Assembly: GCA_050247235.1 (NCBI GenBank)
Contig: JBFWUN010000018.1
Coordinates: 8,637 to 72,636 of the forward strand
DNA length: 64,000 nt
Direction: 5' to 3'
Source: CAIKBL01 sp050247235
Lineage (GTDB): Bacteria; Pseudomonadota; Gammaproteobacteria; Ga0077536
Numbering within the stretch: the stretch's first letter is position 1; the number at the start of each line of letters is the position of its first letter. Of this stretch, positions 26,849-36,078 are shown piece by piece. The notes beneath the pieces are model-generated. The model ran no database searches, had not been told where the DNA came from, and saw only the letters and a program-made list of their open reading frames with translations. Both the position numbers and the translations under genes were made by a program.

Positions 26849-27564
26849 GACATCCCGCGACCACGCATCGCTTCTACGACCTCGTGATGGCGGGATTCAT
26901 CACCGTACTGCTGTGTGCAAACCTGCTGGGACCGGCGAAGACCTGCGTGTTTGCACTGCCGGTAATCGGGACGGCGCTCGTGTTTGGTGCCGGCAATCTG
27001 TTCTTCCCGATCAGCTACATCTTCGGTGACGTGCTCACGGAGGTATATGGTTACGCGAAGGCGCGGAAGGTGATCTGGGCAGGATTCGGCGCCATGGTCT
27101 TCGCTTCTCTGATGTCCTGGCTGGTGATCAATCTTCCGCCGAACCCGGCCGAACCCTACAACGAAACACTGCAACCGGCGCTCGAAGTGGTGTTCGGCAG
27201 CACCGCGCGCATCGTCGCCGCCTCCGTCCTCGCATTCTGGCTTGGGGACTTCGTCAACTCGTACGTGCTCGCCAAAATGAAAGTCTGGACGGAAGGCCGT
27301 TGGCTGTGGACCCGCACGATCGGTTCGACTGTTGTCGGACAGGGTGTCGACAGCGTGATCTTCTATCCGTTGGCGTTTTACGGCACTTGGGATACAGCGA
27401 CACTGTGGAAGGTGGTCGGCTTCAATTGGCTGTTCAAGATCTCAATCGAAGTCGTGATGACGCCGGTGACCTATGCGGTCGTCAACGCACTCAAGCGACA
27501 CGAACACTGCGATCACTTCGATCGCACGACCAACTTCACGCCATTCTCGCTCGCAGATCGCTGA
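26845..27564 (+). CDS. Queuosine precursor transporter (VUT family, YhhQ-like)
   Basis: The 239-residue inner-membrane protein begins MRHPATTHRFYDLVMAGFIT and has about six hydrophobic segments. Family features are NLFFPISYIFGDVLTEVYGY, LGDFVNSYVLAKMKVWTEGR and a conserved TIGSTVVGQGVDSVIFYPLA segment. VUT/DUF165 proteins import 7-deazaguanine precursors used for the Q modification of tRNA. The start at 26845 is set by the ATGA overlap with the preceding gene; the open frame upstream is not real coding. Confidence 0.88.
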   Translation: MRHPATTHRFYDLVMAGFITVLLCANLLGPAKTCVFALPVIGTALVFGAGNLFFPISYIFGDVLTEVYGYAKARKVIWAGFGAMVFASLMSWLVINLPPNPAEPYNETLQPALEVVFGSTARIVAASVLAFWLGDFVNSYVLAKMKVWTEGRWLWTRTIGSTVVGQGVDSVIFYPLAFYGTWDTATLWKVVGFNWLFKISIEVVMTPVTYAVVNALKRHEHCDHFDRTTNFTPFSLADR

Positions 27565-27577
27565 CGCACACGATCAC

Positions 27578-28333
27578 TCAAGAGGCAACGGCAGGGCGCG
27601 GTACCGGGAGATCGAAGGCTTGGCCGGTGCGTGCGACGTGCAGGCCAGCGCGTTCCAGGCGTGCCGCAGCCTCGGCGGATTCGTAGTGGTAAGCCACCAT
27701 GCGACGACGTACGTGCTCCGGGTACTCACGCACGAGGTCTTCGACGCCGGTGTGCGCGGGCGAACCGACTTCGGCGCAATCGTGAAAGATGCACTCGTTC
27801 GCGCTCGCGAACTCGCCCACGACCTCCGGGATTGGTCGCGTATCGCCCGAATACAGGAAGGAACCACGCAGCCCCAGACCGTAAGCACTGCGGTATCCGC
27901 TGTGACGTACCGGGAAGACGTCGAAGAGCAGGTTCTCGAGCCAGAAATGCCCACTTGCCGGGATCAGCTGGAACGCATCCCAGAAGTTCGCTCCCCCTTC
28001 ACTCAGCACGAACGGCGCTGCGGCGAGCTTGTCGTGCAATCCCGGGACGAGCGCCGCCGGCACTATCAGGCGCAAGGGACCTTCGCCGGAGAAGTAAGCG
28101 CGATAGAAGAGCTGCTCGACTCCACCGATGTGGTCGAGATGCAGGTGGGTGAGGAACACCGCGGGCGGTTGACCCTCGCCGTAATGCGTCGCGAAATCGT
28201 CGAGCGTCCGCGGACCACAGTCGATCAGCAGCGAGGGTCGGCCATCGAGTTCGAGCACCGCGGACGCGCTGCCCAGTTCCGAGGCCTTCGCGTTGCCGAC
28301 ACCCATGAAACGCAGTCGTACCGACTCAACCAT
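27578..28333 (-). CDS. MBL-fold metallo-hydrolase
   Basis: The 251-residue protein has the metallo-beta-lactamase metal-binding motif THLHLDHIGG at about residues 60-69, followed by a downstream acidic ligand (SGDTRP) and a late histidine (FHDC). It resembles RNase Z/AtsA-like hydrolases. Substrate is unknown. The ATG at 28333 is preferred because the upstream extension overlaps the flippase-like gene and is arginine/cysteine-rich. It overlaps that gene's stop by 8 bp, so it belongs to the same three-gene cluster. Confidence 0.82.
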   Translation of the reverse strand: MVESVRLRFMGVGNAKASELGSASAVLELDGRPSLLIDCGPRTLDDFATHYGEGQPPAVFLTHLHLDHIGGVEQLFYRAYFSGEGPLRLIVPAALVPGLHDKLAAAPFVLSEGGANFWDAFQLIPASGHFWLENLLFDVFPVRHSGYRSAYGLGLRGSFLYSGDTRPIPEVVGEFASANECIFHDCAEVGSPAHTGVEDLVREYPEHVRRRMVAYHYESAEAAARLERAGLHVARTGQAFDLPVPRPAVAS

Positions 28334-29318
28334 GTGAAGCCTTCTCCGGTCCCGGCACCGCCCGGACCCGCAGGTGCTCGCGCGCCTGAAGCGTGGCACG
28401 CATTGCATACACACCGAGCGCGACCAGCGTCACCGACCCGAACAGGCACAGTTGGATCGCTGTAGCCACAACGAGTCCGACCGTCTCCGCGATACCGAAT
28501 GCCGCCATCGCGAGCACGAATACGAGCTGATAGCTGCCCACGTAGCCCGGCGCGGTCGGCACCAACGTGCTCAACGTCGAAACCCCCAGCAGCAAGGTCA
28601 ACTGACCCATCTCAAGCGAGGTCCCGAAGGCCTGGAATACGCACCAGAGCGCGAGACACTCGCAGCCCCACACCACGAACGTCAGCATGCCCGACGTAAG
28701 CGCCGTACGGCGATCGAGACTGGTGAAACCTTCCAGCACCTCGCGCAGCATCCGAGTCTGCCCCATCGATCGGAGGCGTGGCAATCGGCGCCGGCACAAC
28801 AGGATTCCCCCCCAGACCACGGCGACCACCGCGGCACCGTGGAGCACGACATCATGCACGATCGTGGTGAAGCGTTCGCCCGCCTCCACGGCGCCGAGCG
28901 CGAGGCCGAGCCCCAGGCATCCGAGCACCGCGGTAAGGTCCAGTACGCGCTCCAGCACGATGGTGCCGAGCAGACGGGAGCGGGAGACGCCCAGCACCCG
29001 CTTGCCGTAATCGGCCCGTACGAGCTCGCCGAGCCGGGCGGGAAGGAGGTTGTTGGCACCGTAACCGACGAGCAGGGTCTCGAGCACGGCGGGGCCGGCG
29101 ACGGTCTGCAGTCGTCCGATCAGAACGCCCCAACGGACCGCCCTGACCCATAGTCCGCTCCAGTAGGCGGCACCCGCCAGAAGCAGTCCGCGCGCATCGA
29201 GTCCCGCGAGCATCGCCGAGAACACTGCGGGCTCGAACGCGCGCAGCGAAAGCCACAGCAGGACACCTCCGATGGCGAGTCCGCCGATACCGATCAGGAC
29301 ATGTCGAAGTCCAGCCAT
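28326..29318 (-). CDS. Lysylphosphatidylglycerol synthase TM/UPF0104-like membrane protein
   Basis: The 330-residue integral membrane protein has about eight helices and the family-typical segment YGANNLLPARLGELVRADYG, followed by SRSRLLGTIVLERVLDLTAV. The family (AglD/MprF flippase-like domain) is thought to move lipid-linked molecules. It lies 6 bp after a GT2 gene and overlaps the MBL hydrolase, so it may flip or modify the GT2 product. That link is inference. Confidence 0.85.
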   Translation of the reverse strand: MAGLRHVLIGIGGLAIGGVLLWLSLRAFEPAVFSAMLAGLDARGLLLAGAAYWSGLWVRAVRWGVLIGRLQTVAGPAVLETLLVGYGANNLLPARLGELVRADYGKRVLGVSRSRLLGTIVLERVLDLTAVLGCLGLGLALGAVEAGERFTTIVHDVVLHGAAVVAVVWGGILLCRRRLPRLRSMGQTRMLREVLEGFTSLDRRTALTSGMLTFVVWGCECLALWCVFQAFGTSLEMGQLTLLLGVSTLSTLVPTAPGYVGSYQLVFVLAMAAFGIAETVGLVVATAIQLCLFGSVTLVALGVYAMRATLQAREHLRVRAVPGPEKASHG

Positions 29319-29324
29319 ACGCGC

Positions 29325-30092
29325 TCATTCGAACCGGTACTTGAGCAGGTACCACAGCGCCTTGACGCCGTCCTTCCAGTTGATCTTCTTGCCTTCGAGG
29401 TAGGTTCGGCCGTAGTAGGAGATACCGAGTTCATAGATCCGCCAGCGCCGCGCACGCGCAACCTGTGCACTGAACTGCACCTCGAATCCGAAATCATTGG
29501 CGGTGATGTTCAGCGAGTCCAGCACGTCGCGCGTGAACATCTTGTAGCAGACCTCGATGTCCGTGAGCGTCTGGTCGTAGAGCGCATTGAAGATGAAGGA
29601 GATCAGACGGTTTGCGAGGTAATGATGAAAATACAGCGCGCGGTGCGGTCGCCCGTAGAAACGCGATCCATAGACGACATCGGCAACGCCCCGATGGACG
29701 ATCAGCTCGTACATCGAGCGCCAGTCTTCGGGGTCATACTCCAGGTCCGCGTCCTGAATGACGATCACGTCGCCCGTGACCGCGCGAAGACCAGTTTGCA
29801 GCGCGCCTCCCTTACCCTTGTTGAGTGAGTGGAACAGCGCTCGGATTTCAAGTTCGCACGAACCACCTGAAATGACTTCGAGATCTCCGTCACCGTTCAG
29901 CTGTAACGCGCAGTCACGCGCCTGCAGATGGCGCAGGTTGCGTTCGAGCCAGTCCCGCGTACCGTCACGAGAGCAGTCGTCGACGACGATGATCTCTTTG
30001 GGAACGTCAGGAAGCGCGGCGGCCACTCGCACGAGGCAAGCGCCGATGGTCTGGCGCTCGTTGTAAGCCGGAATGACGATGGATAGCTTCAT
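29325..30092 (-). CDS. Family 2 glycosyltransferase (dolichyl-phosphate-mannose-synthase-like)
   Basis: The 255-residue cytoplasmic enzyme begins MKLSIVIPAYNERQTIGACL, typical of GT2. It has the first nucleotide motif IIVVDDCSRDGTRDW, the DXD-like site VIVIQDADLEYDPEDW, and the later YGSRFYG and DIEVCYKMF motifs of polyprenyl-phosphate glycosyltransferases. It probably charges a lipid carrier with a hexose. It is first in a minus-strand cluster with a flippase-like protein and an MBL hydrolase. Confidence 0.87.
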   Translation of the reverse strand: MKLSIVIPAYNERQTIGACLVRVAAALPDVPKEIIVVDDCSRDGTRDWLERNLRHLQARDCALQLNGDGDLEVISGGSCELEIRALFHSLNKGKGGALQTGLRAVTGDVIVIQDADLEYDPEDWRSMYELIVHRGVADVVYGSRFYGRPHRALYFHHYLANRLISFIFNALYDQTLTDIEVCYKMFTRDVLDSLNITANDFGFEVQFSAQVARARRWRIYELGISYYGRTYLEGKKINWKDGVKALWYLLKYRFE

Positions 30093-30236
30093 GGGACGCT
30101 CTCGGGTAACGCTCTTGGCTCGACTGCCGGCACCAATCCGGGGAGACGCTATCGCGTGGCCCTGAATGAATCAATCGAAGTGCCCGGGGAGAGTCTGCCG
30201 TCCCATTCCGGGACCGCCGGCCGAAGAGGTTATCGA

Positions 30237-30265
30237 CAAAAGAACGGGCGCCCTGAGGCGCCCGT
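30237..30265 (-). terminator. Rho-independent terminator of amtB
   Basis: On the minus strand ACGGGCGCC and GGCGCCCGT form a 9-bp perfect stem with a 4-nt loop, followed by TCTTTTGTC. It lies about 27 bp after the amtB stop. Confidence 0.85.
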
Positions 30266-30291
30266 CATACTGGTCCCTGGAAGATGGCTCC

Positions 30292-31650
30292 TCAGGCGGT
30301 ATAGGCCCGTTCGCCGTGTTCCGCCGTATCCAGTCCTTCGCGCTCCTGATCCTCGGAAACCCGCAAACCAACCGTCACATCCGCGAGCTTGTACCCGATC
30401 GCCGCGACGATTGCCGACCACGCCACGGTGATCGCGACCCCGAGCACCTGCGTGCCCACCTGTCCGCTCATCGAGTAGTCGTCAAGGCCCGTGCCCCCCA
30501 GGCCTGGAGAGACAAACACACCGGTCAGAATCGCCCCGAGGATACCGCCGACGCAGTGAACGCCGAAGACATCCAGCGAATCATCGTATCCGACTGCCCG
30601 TTTCAGCCAGCCGACTGCCCAGAGGCACACGAGCCCCGCGATGATACCGAGCACGATGGCACCCATCGGTCCGACGAACCCGCATGCGGGTGTGATGGCA
30701 ACCAGGCCGGCAATGGCACCAGAGGCGCCACCGAGCATTGTCGGCGTACCGCGCACCAGCCATTCCGCAAAGGTCCACGCGCACACCGCGGCGGCCGTGG
30801 CAACGAACGTGTTGAGGAATACGAGCCCGGAAAAGGCGTTCGCCTCCAGGTTGGAACCCACGTTGAACCCGTACCAGCCCACCCACAGCAGCGACGCCCC
30901 GATCATGACCAGCGGCAGGTTGTGCGGCGGCATTGCGGTGGTTCCGTAGCCGAGGCGTTTGCCCAGCATGAACGACCCCACGATACCCGCCACACCGGCG
31001 TTGATGTGCACCACGGTGCCGCCCGCGAAATCGAGTGCACCCTTCTGAAAGAGATAACCCTCTCCGTACCAGACCATGCGTGCGATCGGAAGATAGGCGC
31101 ACGTGAACCAGACCAGCATGAACACGAGCACGGCTGAGAATTTCATGCGTTCTGCGAAGGACCCTACGATCAGGCAAGGAGTGATCGCCGCGAAGGTGCA
31201 CTGGAACGCGATGAAAACGTACTCGGGGATCATCACGCCATCGGAGAATGTGGCTGCCTGCGAATCGGCATTGATGCCGGACAGGAACAACCGTTCGAAG
31301 CCCCCGATCCACATGTTGCTGCCGGAAAACGCGAGGCTGTAACCGTAGATGACCCACAGCACGGTGAGCAGCGAGAAGACCACGAAAACCTGCATCAGGA
31401 CCGACAGGATGTTCTTCGCGCGGACCATGCCGCCGTAGAACAGTGCGAGCCCAGGCACGGCCATTGCGGTCACCAGGATCGTACAGACCATCATCCAGGC
31501 CGTATCGCCTTTGTCGATCGTGGGAGGCGCGGCGTCCTGGCACCAGGCAGCGCCTGCGACCATCCACAACAGCATCCCAGTCACCCACAGCGCGGTGGCG
31601 GGTGTCGGAGATACCCGCTTGCGCCCAACCCCGGTCGATATCGCTCTCAT
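30292..31650 (-). CDS. amtB: Ammonium transporter AmtB
   Basis: The 452-residue protein has a likely signal peptide and about eleven membrane helices. Amt signatures include DTAWMMVCTILVTAMAVPGL, AGGTVVHINAGVAGIVGS and FGVHCVGGILGAILTGVF, with the twin pore histidines in the latter two. It conducts ammonium across the inner membrane. The ribosome site GGAGACGGCGAATG fits the start at 31650. The usual glnK gene is not adjacent, and a sigma-54-like promoter precedes it at 31725-31740. A strong terminator follows, so it is probably monocistronic. Confidence 0.95.
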   Translation of the reverse strand: MRAISTGVGRKRVSPTPATALWVTGMLLWMVAGAAWCQDAAPPTIDKGDTAWMMVCTILVTAMAVPGLALFYGGMVRAKNILSVLMQVFVVFSLLTVLWVIYGYSLAFSGSNMWIGGFERLFLSGINADSQAATFSDGVMIPEYVFIAFQCTFAAITPCLIVGSFAERMKFSAVLVFMLVWFTCAYLPIARMVWYGEGYLFQKGALDFAGGTVVHINAGVAGIVGSFMLGKRLGYGTTAMPPHNLPLVMIGASLLWVGWYGFNVGSNLEANAFSGLVFLNTFVATAAAVCAWTFAEWLVRGTPTMLGGASGAIAGLVAITPACGFVGPMGAIVLGIIAGLVCLWAVGWLKRAVGYDDSLDVFGVHCVGGILGAILTGVFVSPGLGGTGLDDYSMSGQVGTQVLGVAITVAWSAIVAAIGYKLADVTVGLRVSEDQEREGLDTAEHGERAYTA

Positions 31651-31724
31651 TCGCCGTCTCCTGATTAGATGGATCTGCTGGCGCCAGAGCGTGGAGGTGC
31701 ACGCGCGGCGGCTGCGAACGCTTT

Positions 31725-31740
31725 TGCAGCATCCATGCCA
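31725..31740 (-). promoter_or_regulatory. Candidate sigma-54 promoter of amtB
   Basis: The minus strand reads TGGCAT-GGATG-CTGCA, with the invariant GG and GC separated by 10 bp. It differs from TGGCAC-N5-TTGCW at one position in each element. It lies about 75 bp upstream of the amtB ATG, where NtrC/RpoN control of amtB is expected. Confidence 0.55.
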
Positions 31741-31929
31741 GACGAATTAGATCTTGAATATTCAGGAAGTTGCTGAGCGAGGCAGGGACGAACCATGGAT
31801 CGATCCGCGAATGCGCACGGCGACATGCGCCAATTTGGTGCGTTGCGTTGGTCACCGCACCAATTCAGCGGATCGCGCTCCCGCGCGCCGGGACGCTCCC
31901 TTGTCGTGCTGGGTCGACGGCGTCCGTGT

Positions 31930-32766
31930 TCAGCGCGGCGGCCGAAGGGCCACCAGCAGGTCGATGATCTCTTCCTTCATGCGATCGACTTTCTGATGCA
32001 GCTCCATCACTTCCACCTCCGCGCGCACGTTCACCTCGTACTCGATGTCGGCCCGCACGCGATCCTTCGCGTCCTGGCGGTTCTGGCTCATCATGATGAT
32101 GGGGGCCTGCAGCGCGGCGAGCATGGACAGCACGAGGTTCAGCCCGATAAACGGCGGCGGGTCGAAAGAGTCCATCCCTAACAGTTGCCAGGCGTTCAGC
32201 GCCATCCAGCTCAGCATCAGGAACAGAAAGCTGTTGATGAACAGCCACGACCCGCCGAATCGTGCCACGGCATCCGCCACCCGGTCACCGAACGTCAGCT
32301 TCTCTTCAATGACTTCGTTGGCGTTCTGCGCCATGTTCTCCGCGAGCATCAGGTCCGCCCGCCGCAGTCGGGCTGACAAGGTCGCCAGGATGTCCAGCGC
32401 GGCCTCCGGCCGTTTCGCAAACAGGAGCTTGAGGTCCTGGCGATCGACCACGGCGGTCTGGGTGGGCTCCAGCGCGATCGCGCTCGCCGAGCGCGATTCG
32501 CCGTCGAGCAGTGACAGCTCACCGAACATCTCGCCAGGACCCACCTGCCCCACCGAGCCCCGGTTGCCCGTCGGGTCGATGATGAAGAGTTCGACTCGCC
32601 CGGATGTCACCACGTGCATTTCGCCGCCCGGGTCCGCCGCTTTGAAGATGGTCTGCCCGGCCACGTAACTGCGCTCCTCGAGTTGCGCCGCAAGTTCGCG
32701 CAATTCATCATCGTCGAGCAGGTTGAACATCGGGACTTCTTTCAGGATCGCGGGATCGACGGCCAT
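31930..32766 (-). CDS. Cyclic-nucleotide-binding domain protein fused to DUF1003
   Basis: The 278-residue protein has an N-terminal cNMP-binding domain (about 10-125, with GEMFGELSLLDGESRSASAIA as the phosphate-binding cassette) and a C-terminal DUF1003 membrane region (about 150-278). The latter has two hydrophobic segments (SWLFINSFLFLMLSWMAL, LNLVLSMLAALQAPIIMMSQ) and an acidic helical tail. It has no DNA-binding domain, so it is not a CRP-type regulator. The family's role is unknown. It is divergent from the ABC operon. Confidence 0.85.
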   Translation of the reverse strand: MAVDPAILKEVPMFNLLDDDELRELAAQLEERSYVAGQTIFKAADPGGEMHVVTSGRVELFIIDPTGNRGSVGQVGPGEMFGELSLLDGESRSASAIALEPTQTAVVDRQDLKLLFAKRPEAALDILATLSARLRRADLMLAENMAQNANEVIEEKLTFGDRVADAVARFGGSWLFINSFLFLMLSWMALNAWQLLGMDSFDPPPFIGLNLVLSMLAALQAPIIMMSQNRQDAKDRVRADIEYEVNVRAEVEVMELHQKVDRMKEEIIDLLVALRPPR

Positions 32767-32874
32767 GGTGCGCTCTTTCGTGGATATCGGGGGTGTCTGC
32801 GACGCGGACGGTCACCGCATGCTAGCGCAGGCCCGCGGGCGCGGGTACCGCGCGCCGACGCCCCAGCGGCGCGG

Positions 32875-33561
32875 GTGAGCGACACCGCGACCGGCACCGT
32901 GCCGGTAGTACGCTGCCGGGACCTGCGCATGGCCTACTCGCCTGCCGCGCGGCCGGTGCTCGAGAACCTCACGCTCGACGTGGCGACAGGTTCGTTCGTC
33001 GCCATCCTGGGTCGCAGCGGCTCGGGCAAGTCCACGTTGCTCAATCTCCTTGGCGCGATGGATCGGCCTTTGTCGGGCGTGCTCGAGGTCGCGGGTTGCG
33101 ATCTCTGCCGCGCAGACGAGCGCACACAGACGATCTTCCGTCGCCGCCAGCTCGGCTTCGTGTTCCAGGATTTCAACCTCGTCCCGGTGCTGGACGTTCG
33201 CCACAACCTCGCGCTGCCGCTGGCACTCAATGACATTGACGCGCCGGCGCGCGTCGACAGTCTGCTGACGGAACTCGGTCTCGCGCACCTCGAGCGGCGT
33301 TACCCGGGCGAGCTGTCCGGGGGAGAACAGCAGCGGGTCGCGATCGGTCGTGCACTGGTGCATCGACCACGCCTCGTCCTCGCCGACGAGCCCACCGGGA
33401 ACCTGGACCTCGAGACCAGCGGTACGGTGCTCACGCTGTTCCGGGGCCTGATCCGTCGGCATGGGGCCACGGTCGTGATGGCGACCCACAGCCTGGAAGC
33501 CGCGCGCTACGCGGACCGGGTGCTGCGGCTCGTGGACGGTCATCTCGTCGAAGGTGCGTGA
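32875..33561 (+). CDS. ABC transporter ATP-binding protein (LolD/AttE-like)
   Basis: The 228-residue ATPase has Walker A GRSGSGKST, Q-loop VFQDFNLVPVLDV, signature LSGGEQQRVAIGRALVHRP, Walker B VLADEPTGNLD and H-loop ATHS. It is of the MacB/LolD type that works with FtsX-fold permeases. A GTG at 32875 is the likely start; an ATG further in would trim the first strand. It is followed at once by a permease and a lipocalin-like protein, matching the AttEFGH-type layout. Confidence 0.88.
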   Translation: MSDTATGTVPVVRCRDLRMAYSPAARPVLENLTLDVATGSFVAILGRSGSGKSTLLNLLGAMDRPLSGVLEVAGCDLCRADERTQTIFRRRQLGFVFQDFNLVPVLDVRHNLALPLALNDIDAPARVDSLLTELGLAHLERRYPGELSGGEQQRVAIGRALVHRPRLVLADEPTGNLDLETSGTVLTLFRGLIRRHGATVVMATHSLEAARYADRVLRLVDGHLVEGA

Positions 33562-36074
33562 TGCCCGTCCTGTGGAAAATCCACCTGGAGTTCCTGCGCA
33601 GGCATCCCTGGCAGAGTGGTCTGGCCGTGCTCGGCATCGCACTGGGGATCGCGGTGGTCGCGGCGGTGCAACTGACAGTCCGGAGCGCACGCGCGTCGTT
33701 CGATGCGGCCCAGCTGGCACTCGCCGGCGGGACCAGTCATCGGCTGGAGGCGGTGCAAGGCGTGCTGTCGGAGCACGTATACGCATGGCTCGCGCTGACC
33801 TTCCCGGATCTGAAGGCGACGCCGGTACTCGAAGTGACACTGCGCGCCCGCGATTCGGGGGTATGGATCACCTGGATGGGCATCGAACCGCTCAGCGCGA
33901 TGTCATTGCGTCCCGGGGCTTCGCGCGATGCGCTCGCGGCACGCCCGACGCCGACGATGGAAACCGGCGTGGCCACCCGCGCCACGTTGCGCGAGCTGGG
34001 TGTCACCGCCGGTCAACCCGTCCGGTTCGACGGTCCGCACGGTGAACTGTCCCTGGTGCTGCACGCGGCGACCACCGAGGGCAGATTGCCTGCCGGCTTC
34101 GTAATCGGTGACATCGCGTGGGTGCAGCATGCGACTGGGCGCAGCGGCGCGCTCTCGTATATCGACGTGCAGATTGCGCCCGGTACCGCCGGCCGGCGAC
34201 GGATCGAGCGTGTCATCGCGCAACTTCCTGACGGCGTGCGCGTGCGCGACATCGCAAGCGAACAGGCGCAGCGGCGCGCGCTCAGCCGCGCGTTCGAGAC
34301 CAACCTCACGGCACTCAGCCTGCTTGCACTGCTCGTGGGAATGTTCCTCGTTTACAACACCGAGAGCTTTCTCGTGGCCCAGCGCCTGCGCCTGCACGCG
34401 CGCCTGCGCGCGCTGGGCGCCACGCGCCAGGAGATCGGCTCGGCCATCCTCGTGGAAAGTGCCTGTCTCGGCGCAATCGCGAGCCTGCTTGGTCTCGCCG
34501 GTGGCACCTGGCTCGCGTCGGCATTGCTGAAGATGGTCGCGCGTACGGTGGATGACTTCTATTACCCGATTGACGACGCCATCCTCAGCGTTCCTCCCGC
34601 GTCGTTCGTCGCGATCGGGTGCGCGGGTGTGATCGCCACCGCGCTCTCCGCGCTGCCCGCCGCGCGCGAGGCCTTCAGGGTCGGTCCGACCGGCGCGCGC
34701 GGCGCCGGGAGTCTGCCCCCGTCGCACCGGCGCATACCAGTGGCGCTGACGAGCGCGGGTGTCCTGCTGGCTGCGGGCGCGCTGCACGCGTTCGCCCCGG
34801 CTGGACTTTGGTGGCATTTTGGCGTGCTCGCGCTCGGCCTGCTCGGATTCGGGCTGCTGGTGCCTCCGCTGCTCCGGGGGATCAGCGCCCGGCTTGCGCG
34901 GTGTCTCGCCGGACACCGCACGTGGCCGGAGCACATCGGCGTCGAGAGTGTCCGCCGCGAAGCATCGCGCACGGCCGTTGCGGCGACGGCGCTATGCCTG
35001 GCGGCCGCCGTGAGTCTCGGCATGCTGCTGATGACCGCGAGTTTTCGCAGCGCCGTCGCGCAGTGGCTGACGGAACTGCTGAGGGCGGATGCCTACGTGT
35101 CCGTGGCGGACGGCGTGCCGCGCGAGATTGCCGAGCGCGCACTCAGGGATCTCAAGACGCGACTGCGCGACGCGCCCCATCTCGCGGCGATCAGCAGTGT
35201 CATGCGTGTGGAACTCGACATCAGCGATGTGCTGACCCCGGTCGCCGTGTACGACCTGCCGCAACGGGCGCGTCCCGGGTTCCGGTTTCTCGCTGGCGAT
35301 CCCGCCGAGGCGTGGCGGCGCTGGGACACCGAACCCGTTGCGCTCGCCACCGAATCCCTGGCGTTTCGACGCGGCCTGCGCGTCGGTGACAGGCTGGCGT
35401 TGCCGACGCCTGCGGGACCGCGCACCTTCGAACTCGTCGGCATCGTCCGCGACTACGCAAGCGAACGCGGTACGCTCGCCGTGGGTGCTCGCGCTTACCT
35501 GGGCGGCACCACCGAGGAAGCCGTATCCGGCATTGGACTCTACCTGGCCCCCGCAACGAGCCTCGCAGCCGTGAGGACCGCGGTGGCGACGCACGCCTCT
35601 CCGGAGATACCAATCGTCGTGCGTTCGAGCGCTGAGCTGCGTGCGATGTCATTGGCAGTGTTCGATCGGACATTCGCTATCACGCGCGTGCTCGGCGCGC
35701 TTGCGATGGGCGTGTCGCTGATCGGGGTCACCGGCGCACTTCTCGCGCAGCAGATCGCGCGTGCCCGCGAGTATGGCATGCTGCGCGCGCTCGGCACCGA
35801 CAGTCTGCAGGTCTCGCGCATCGTGCTTGCCCAGACACTCACCATTGGCATCATCGCCGCCACGCTTGCGCTGCCCCTCGGGATCGCGTGTGCGAACTAC
35901 CTCGTGCGGGCGATCAATGTCCATGCGTTCGGCTGGACGATGCCCGTGGAGTTGGCCTGGCATGTCATCGCCACCGCGTGGGGTGCGGTAATCGGCGCCG
36001 CCGCGCTCGCGGCGCTCTACCCGGCATGGCAGGCGTGCCGCGTCGCGCCGGCCGCCGCACTGCGCTTTGAATAA
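33561..36074 (+). CDS. ABC transporter permease with two FtsX domains
   Basis: The 837-residue membrane protein has an N-terminal helix and extracytoplasmic domain, then a first FtsX core (about 245-360), a middle set of helices, a second large extracytoplasmic domain and a final FtsX core (about 710-838). It looks like two permease halves in one chain. The ATG at 33561 overlaps the ATPase stop by 1 bp; a GTG at 33558 is an alternative. With the ATPase it probably moves or extracts a lipid or lipoprotein, judging from the family. Confidence 0.87.
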   Translation: MPVLWKIHLEFLRRHPWQSGLAVLGIALGIAVVAAVQLTVRSARASFDAAQLALAGGTSHRLEAVQGVLSEHVYAWLALTFPDLKATPVLEVTLRARDSGVWITWMGIEPLSAMSLRPGASRDALAARPTPTMETGVATRATLRELGVTAGQPVRFDGPHGELSLVLHAATTEGRLPAGFVIGDIAWVQHATGRSGALSYIDVQIAPGTAGRRRIERVIAQLPDGVRVRDIASEQAQRRALSRAFETNLTALSLLALLVGMFLVYNTESFLVAQRLRLHARLRALGATRQEIGSAILVESACLGAIASLLGLAGGTWLASALLKMVARTVDDFYYPIDDAILSVPPASFVAIGCAGVIATALSALPAAREAFRVGPTGARGAGSLPPSHRRIPVALTSAGVLLAAGALHAFAPAGLWWHFGVLALGLLGFGLLVPPLLRGISARLARCLAGHRTWPEHIGVESVRREASRTAVAATALCLAAAVSLGMLLMTASFRSAVAQWLTELLRADAYVSVADGVPREIAERALRDLKTRLRDAPHLAAISSVMRVELDISDVLTPVAVYDLPQRARPGFRFLAGDPAEAWRRWDTEPVALATESLAFRRGLRVGDRLALPTPAGPRTFELVGIVRDYASERGTLAVGARAYLGGTTEEAVSGIGLYLAPATSLAAVRTAVATHASPEIPIVVRSSAELRAMSLAVFDRTFAITRVLGALAMGVSLIGVTGALLAQQIARAREYGMLRALGTDSLQVSRIVLAQTLTIGIIAATLALPLGIACANYLVRAINVHAFGWTMPVELAWHVIATAWGAVIGAAALAALYPAWQACRVAPAAALRFE

Positions 36075-36078
36075 GCCG

